Assembly (NCBI GenBank): GCA_954871525.1
Contig: OX940870.1
Location: 11,563,501 to 11,627,500 of the forward strand
Direction of reading: 5' to 3'
Length of the DNA: 64,000 nucleotides
From: Parietaria judaica
Taxonomy: Eukaryota > Streptophyta > Magnoliopsida > Rosales > Urticaceae
In this document: positions 58,118 to 64,000 of the stretch, piece after piece
How positions within the stretch are numbered: the first letter of the stretch is position 1
Layout: the number at the start of each line of letters is the position of its first letter
Made by a program: the position numbers and the translations under genes
The notes under the pieces: model-generated
Told to the model about the DNA's origin: nothing
Database searches by the model: none
Seen by the model: the letters and a program-made list of their open reading frames with translations, nothing else

Positions 58118-61100
58118 TCAAAGAGCTCATACCAATTGTAGTATATAAGTGCAAAGCAAATCTCTCCATATTTTTTATCAAAAAAAAAATATCTCTCCAT
58201 ATTTTTCATATAAGTGCATCATTTAGATTTTTGAATAAACGTTCTTTTTTGTCAATTTTCTTTTCTTCATTGTTACTAATATTGCTCACGTTTTTTTTTC
58301 TTCCAGTGATTATCAACAATTCAATCTTCTTGGTGATGGCTTCAACACGTTAAATTTATTTTACTCAAGGTAAAGTTTTTTTTTCTCTCAATTTTCTTCT
58401 CAACACTTGCACTAAGAATCCCGTGTGATTTTTTTTTTAGTTTGGATACATATATTTTATTTGATTCGTAAATAATTTGTATATAACTTTTAGCAAGCGA
58501 TTCACTGTTCAGATCGCTACCTGCCTTTGTCAGTGAGGATCCCAAGTGAGTTTCTTTAGATACATATATTCGATTTTTTTCTTTAGAGTTCAGTTATTTA
58601 TATTTTAATGTGTAATTCGATCTTAGAGATTGTATAATGTATTGTTTCGTTTGCACATATTTTTTTTTGTCAAGAGTGATTATGTTTTTAAGGTTATAAT
58701 TTTTTTTCTCATCTCTTATTGATGGTTTCAGATAATCGATTTCGTCGATGCCTTACTCGACGCCAACATGACAACAAATTGAGTTACAAACATTGGTATT
58801 CACTCAAAAATTTGTTGAGAGAGAAACATGTGATTGATATGATTAAGGTTCTCTTTCGAGAAATCTCGCATGTAATTATTTTACTTGATTTCTCTGTTTT
58901 ACTTTTTGGTATTTATAATTCAATGACTGCCATTTGTGTGTTCAAAGTATTGTTAAGATTTATATGAAAAGCAATGATCCATCATAATATTAGTGTCTTT
59001 TAAGAATCTTCCTAGTTTAAACTTTACATATAGATAGTGTTTTCCTTGCACACACACATTATAATATATATATATATATATAAAAGTATAAAAAATTTAT
59101 CCATTAGAATTTATGGATGGGTAAACTAAGGTCATGTAATACCCTAAAATTTAGGATGTTTAATTTTTTTTTAATAATTAACTTCACTACACTAACCTTT
59201 TCTTCTACTATTTTTATGCGATAGCCTATAATGTTATAACGTTTCAATTTTGAACTCTGAAAATAGTCTATTATTTATGCTTTGTGTATCAGTATATTTT
59301 TAAAAAAAGAAAGTAATATATACATAACATATATATATTGCAATTATAACATCTATGAGGTTTTTTTATTGAATAAAAAAACATAGATCTATGTTTTATA
59401 TAAAAAAAATACAAATAAATGGCATCATACCATTAAATTCAAAAATAAAAGTTTAAAATAACTCACAAGTAATTATATGACAATAAACAAGTAAAAAAAA
59501 TAAAGCATTTTAATATTTTATCAAAATTTGTAATTTTTCTATAAGAACCTGCATGCAGTAAACTAATTCATTTGATGTCACTCGACACTCATACACATCA
59601 AAACGTTTTTGTTATCATAATAGCTTTTAATATTGCGTCCTTATATCATGGATGCATGTATGAGTTATAAATTTATTTATTCTAAAAAAAGATAAGTGGA
59701 AATAATACGTGGAATTGTAAGTGTCATAACGATCTTGTAACTTTTAACCTTCCAACAAATATTTCTTTTAATTAACATCACATTCATTAATTTTAGTTAT
59801 GTACATCTCTCCATGTAATTATCTCCCACTATGCATATAAGGTGTTTAGATATAGCTCTGTGTTTGTGCATATAATGTGTTTATAAATAACTATGCGACC
59901 CTGTGCATAATAATACGAAAACAAATTTACTTCATTTTAAAAAACTGCTTATATAAATGGTGCAATATTTAACGGTTTGATGGCGGAAAAAATACTTACC
60001 TACAACTGATGTTGCACTTTAATACATGTTCTTATTTTTAAACAGCAAAAATACTCAATGCACTGCACTTATTAATTCTCTTTAATTTATGAATATCACT
60101 TGATGCATATTTCTTTGGTTCGAATAGAAAAAAAATGTTAATTTTAATAGTCCAAATAAAAAATAGGACACAATTTTGAACGGCAAAAAACCTAACTAGG
60201 ACGAATGCTCCACTTTAATCTCATTTTCAATTCTTGACTGTGAAAATACTCAACCGCGACGTATGTTAGCACTTTATTTTTAATGAAAATTAGTCATATT
60301 TCTTTACATGAGATTATGTAATTAAATTATAAAACATTTATTGCTGGAGAAAAACTCATATTTAATTAATAAAATAATTGTTGGAGAAAATCATTGAAAG
60401 CATTGATTTGAATGATGTAATGCCAAGAGTCTAATTTAGTGTTACTTTCTTTTTTAATATTGTATCAACATATATTGCATTAATGAATAAGTACCATTTC
60501 TCTTTCAACCCGAAGGTCCTTTTCAAATCGTTTTTTTTTTTTTGTTATAAAAAATTAAGTCACAACAAACTGGGAATTAATAGGTTAATCTCATAAATTA
60601 AACCGTTGATTATCTTTAATTAGATCTCTTACAAATTGTGTTTAATTCTAAACCATGTTTATTTCATTCAAAGCTTAAAGATAGAACAAAATAAAGTTCT
60701 TATATGATTGGGGCAATATTTAATTGGTTTTTACTACGATAAATCTTCCACGTTAATTTGTATTTGCAATTTTTTTGAACTCTTATAATGACTGTTAAGT
60801 AAAATCGATAATGGCATTAAAATCACTCTTTATCTCGGAACCCAAGAAGCTCTGGCCAGGCCATGACTTATACTATAGGTTTTATTAATTATTTAACTAC
60901 TCATTGTCGTCTACTAAAATATTGTAACTATTCATTTCATTTAAAAGCTTACTCATGAAGAAAAAAAAATCTTAATTATGATATATGTTAAAATTGAATA
61001 CTTATTCTGACTTTTTTGCTCCGAAAATACATATCTACGATAAATGTTGCAATTGATTTATAATGGAAAAAATAATCGTATTTCTATACATGCGATTTTG

Positions 61101-61322
61101 CAATTTAAATATTAAATTATGTTTTGGTTATTGAAGATAAAATATATAAAGAATCGACAACGTAATAACATAAGTTTATCTTTGTGACGAAACATCACCG
61201 ATGGTGCGAACATGACATTAGCAATTGTGGTGTCATTCGGCAACCCAAACGATATCATATTGCCAATAGCTATGGTCGCAATGTTGCAAAGTATTTGTAA
61301 ACATCTATGGTTAGAGAAAATC

Positions 61323-61353
<31 letters not shown>

Positions 61354-61695
61354 TTGTGAGTATACGATAAATTGGTAAGATTCATAAAATCTAAAATTTT
61401 ATTGTTAAAGTATTATGAAGTGGCAATTTGTGCAACTGTCAACGTCGATAAGCATGATAGTGGATGGAAATCCGTTATTAATTCGTATATTATTCCTGTT
61501 TAAGCCTTCTATATAGGTACTAATAGATTCAAAATTTATTTTGGCCATGTTTTTCTTATATTATAATAAAAAATTATCTATAATTATTGGGTTAAAATTT
61601 TGTATTACTTCCTATATCAGTGAGAACTATTCGAAGGGGGGTTTGATTTTTATTTTTATATTTCAATAAAATTTGGAGAGGGGTTCAAATTTTAT
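58118..61695. other. AT-rich interior of the candidate Helitron
   Basis: No recognised gene. Pieces near 58500-58545 and 58730-58860 have exon-like stretches (DNRFRRCLTRRQHDNK) but no identifiable domain. The rest is AT-rich with TA runs (59063-59082, 61320-61352). The minus-strand frame near 61112-61324 has no known domain. Confidence 0.45.
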
Positions 61696-62289
61696 TAGGG
61701 GTGAAAATAATACCCGGAAACCGGGTAATTATCCGGAACCGAATCGGTATCCGGATTTAAAAACCGGAACCGGAGCCGTATCCGAATTCCGGTTCCAGAT
61801 ACCCGGAACCGGATTCAAAACAGGTACCCGGTTTATTACCATGTTTTAGTTTTGTTTATATTTTTATGTTAATTTAATTTTTAGGGTTAGTCTTCTCCCA
61901 TCTCGACTTCACTTCACTCCCGCCTCCCTCCCATCTCGCCGACTTCATTTCCTTCCCCGACTTCACGTTCTCGATTCTGGGTATCCGATACCCGGTTTAC
62001 TACCCTATTTTATGCATTTTGGACTATTTTCTTTGATGCTTGATGTACGGGATTGTTTTTTTATGCAGTTTTTGTAAAAAGATGTATGTTTTTGTTTTTA
62101 AATAATATATATATATATTTAAAAAAATGGGTACAGGATAAAACCGGGTACCGGGTATCAAAATACAGATACTCGGAAATCCGGGTACCCTGTTTTCGGG
62201 TACCGGTTCCGCGTACCAATTTTCAGATACCCGGATTCCGGTTCCGGGTACCTCAAAAAAATAGGGTACCCTACCCGGTTGCACCCCTA
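61696..62289. mobile_element. hAT-like MITE with CCGGGTACC subterminal repeats
   Basis: Inverted ends TAGGGGTG (61696-61703) and CACCCCTA (62282-62289) are flanked by a perfect 8-bp duplication AATTTTAT (61688-61695 and 62290-62297), diagnostic of the hAT superfamily. Both ends carry many copies of CCGGGTACC, GGTACCCGG and CCGGAACC in opposed orientation, the kind of subterminal array that transposases bind. The centre has CT-rich text (61890-61975) without a gene. It is 594 bp and non-autonomous. Confidence 0.9.
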
Positions 62290-62453
62290 AATTTTATGTA
62301 CCTTTGTCCAACATTATTTATATGTTTTAGAGTTTCCCTTATAAAGCATTCTTATTCTTATAATCATAATGTTTTATTTTCTTCATCTATTGTCCAAAAA
62401 ATTAATATTATATTTAAATATTTTATCAAAATTTATGAATAAAATTAGAGCAA

Positions 62454-62479
62454 CCGCGCAACGCGCGGCCATCCACTAG
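62454..62479 (+). other. Helitron 3' terminal hairpin with CTAG end
   Basis: A perfect 6-bp stem (CCGCGC, loop AAC, GCGCGG) is followed after eight bases by CTAG at 62476-62479 and then T. This is a textbook Helitron 3' end, the best preserved of those in the window. Confidence 0.85.
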
Positions 62480-64000
62480 TATCTATAAATAAAACCAAAA
62501 CGCTGCAAGCTCTTTTAACGCAGCACCACAAACAAGCTCTAGTCTCTCTCTCTCGAGTAAATATTATTTCGTGTTTATATCCGAGTGTGTGACTGTGAGG
62601 CGGTGTGTGTGTTCAATACTCCTCTCTCGCTCGTTTCTGCACCAACACAATTTTTGTATTTTTTTCTAACCTTGAAGGACTACTAAAGCAGGAATACTAC
62701 TATAGTTTACATAAAGAAATCTTCATAAGGTGTTGCATTTCGTGTAGGAGATTTTACTGATATGAATAGAAGGCTTTTTTTTTTTAAATAAAAAAACCAT
62801 GGAAATGTATATATATGTGTGCGTTCTTTAAATTTTTTGGAAATAAAAATTGTTTACATGAAATCGGTAAAGTTGATTTTGAATGACGTGTTTTCGAATA
62901 GTTATATGGTTATGCTCTTTTGTAAAAACAAACATGAATTATATTGAAATAAATCCGAAATATTTTTTCAATACATTGAGTCCTTTCTTCTTTTAGTTTT
63001 ATTATAATCATTTTGGTTAGTTTGATTTTTATGTAGATCTGTTATTTATAATACACACGAGAGCTCCAAAGACGGGAGTGCAACACTTAATCTACCAACC
63101 GAGGTGGTGACCTTCTCGCATGTTTATGGGGTATTTTCTTATACAACATTATAATATTTGGCTTTTGGATTGGTATGACTTATAACATGACATATCACAA
63201 GTCGTGCACTTTAAAAAGATTTGAGCAAAATTTTGGATGCAAGATCATACCAAATTGATCTTCAACAAAGTATATTTTAATTTCATATGTTCTTTTTCCT
63301 ATTTGCATTTATTTTGCGTTCTTCGTAATAGATTTTGTATTATTCGTTCAATTTTCACTTCGGCTTTCATTTATTTAATTTACTTTATGACTATTATTTA
63401 TTTATTCTAACAAACCAACTGCAAATAATGAATCGTTGCAAGCTTAATAGTTGTGTCTTGAAAAAAAAAAAGAGTACAGGACTCTCTTTTCCCCGACCCC
63501 TCTCCCAATCTCTCGGCGACTTTGTCTCACTTATCTCTAATTGTTTTTTGACTTCCATACTTTCAGGAATTGTGTTCGCAAAAAATCATAGATTTGAGCC
63601 CTTCTTCTTTTTCTCATTTCTTTCTGTTTATTTATTTATTTCAAACACTAAATACTAATAATGCCTTTCCAATGTATTTGATAGTAACTTTTCGAAGAGT
63701 TGTAACTATTCCCCAAAATAAACCCTCAGAGGAGACGTTCCAAATGGTTTCTCCACTTAAAAACGGTTTATTCACCTTTTCCACTTCATTCTTCTTCAAC
63801 CACTCTCCAAGTCCATGCAAAATACTTTCCCAGAGGCTCTCAAACTTTTCTTCCATCGGCAAGAGCGAGCATACGGAGTTCCTTGAAGAGCCCAACGCCA
63901 TAGCAAAGTCCGTCAAGCGTCGCCTTGCCACTTAGCCTTCAGCCCGGAATTCGACCAGGCCTAAGGCCCATCAACTCTTTTCATCTCTCTCTCTGCCCTA
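62480..64000. other. Right flank: LTR-like leader and AT-rich DNA
   Basis: CTATAAATAAAACC lies at 62483 and CT-rich text leads to CGCTCGTTTCTGCACCAACA ending at 62648, nearly the same as the end of the LTR-like remnant at 18812-18831. It may be an LTR promoter and leader, cut by the Helitron. Farther right, 63720-63935 has more even composition and is open on both strands (plus MVSPLKNGLFTFSTSFF; minus MARRRLTDFAMALGSSRNSV), but no domain is recognised. The window ends inside this flank. Confidence 0.45.

Larger units (their letters stand above)
52968..62479 (+). mobile_element. Candidate Helitron hosting a MULE and an hAT MITE
   Basis: The 5' end is the last of three TC-starting repeats (A before TC at 52968). 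The 3' end is the clearest in the window: stem CCGCGC, loop AAC, GCGCGG at 62454-62468, then CCATCCACTAG ending at 62479, followed by T. Helitrons insert between A and T and end in CTAG after a hairpin. Removing the MULE (53324-58108) and the hAT MITE (61696-62289) leaves about 4.1 kb, without a Rep/helicase frame. The end pairing is inference. Confidence 0.5.

Noticed and set aside
63335..63935. Two overlapping frames near the right edge, open on both strands
   Set aside because: Low-complexity F/L/S content in the first, no start context or domain in the second. It could be part of something beyond the window, but the sequence does not show it.

Overview
The window looks like nuclear DNA of a flowering plant, most likely a eudicot. 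It is AT-rich, it carries one intron-split plant gene, and nearly everything else is transposable-element sequence of plant types: copia and gypsy LTR elements, Mutator-like (MULE) and hAT-like non-autonomous DNA elements, Emigrant-type MITEs and Helitron-type ends. I see no tRNA or rRNA gene, no CRISPR array and no viral gene.

Region by region: 204-672 is a small MULE with perfect ends and a 9-bp target duplication. 2647-6838 holds the only intact host gene I can model, a seven-exon, 731-residue FHA-domain protein of the microspherule protein 1 (MCRS1) type. 8841-16630 is a minus-strand Ty1/copia element with matching LTRs, initiator-Met primer site and decayed gag-pol, split by a 2.9-kb solo LTR (12135-15066) with its own target duplication. 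17171-17424 is a nearly perfect long hairpin and 17879-18053 an Emigrant-like MITE. 19775-29270 is AT-rich with candidate Helitron ends and a 1.3-kb element with long inverted ends. 30307-36248 is a young gypsy-type element with 1.57-kb LTRs, a broken gag and no pol. 36254-46310 is mostly featureless AT-rich DNA with microsatellites, a promoter-like G-box cluster and an hAT-like MITE.

From 46311 to 62479 Helitron-type termini recur in both orientations. The densest part is a nest: a candidate Helitron (about 52968-62479) contains a 4.8-kb MULE (53324-58108) with a 9-bp target duplication, and also an hAT MITE (61696-62289) with an 8-bp duplication. The MULE carries fragments of two host genes, a MAMYB-like double-SANT gene at its left end and the first exon of an EXO84B-like exocyst gene at its right end, separated by about 2.5 kb of palindromic 20-bp minisatellite.

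Functionally, only the MCRS1-like gene is likely to encode a working protein. The other coding remains have stops or frameshifts. The most interesting object is the gene-carrying MULE with its hairpin-forming minisatellite, echoed by the smaller element at 27378-28657. I found no evidence for a wholly new biological system.
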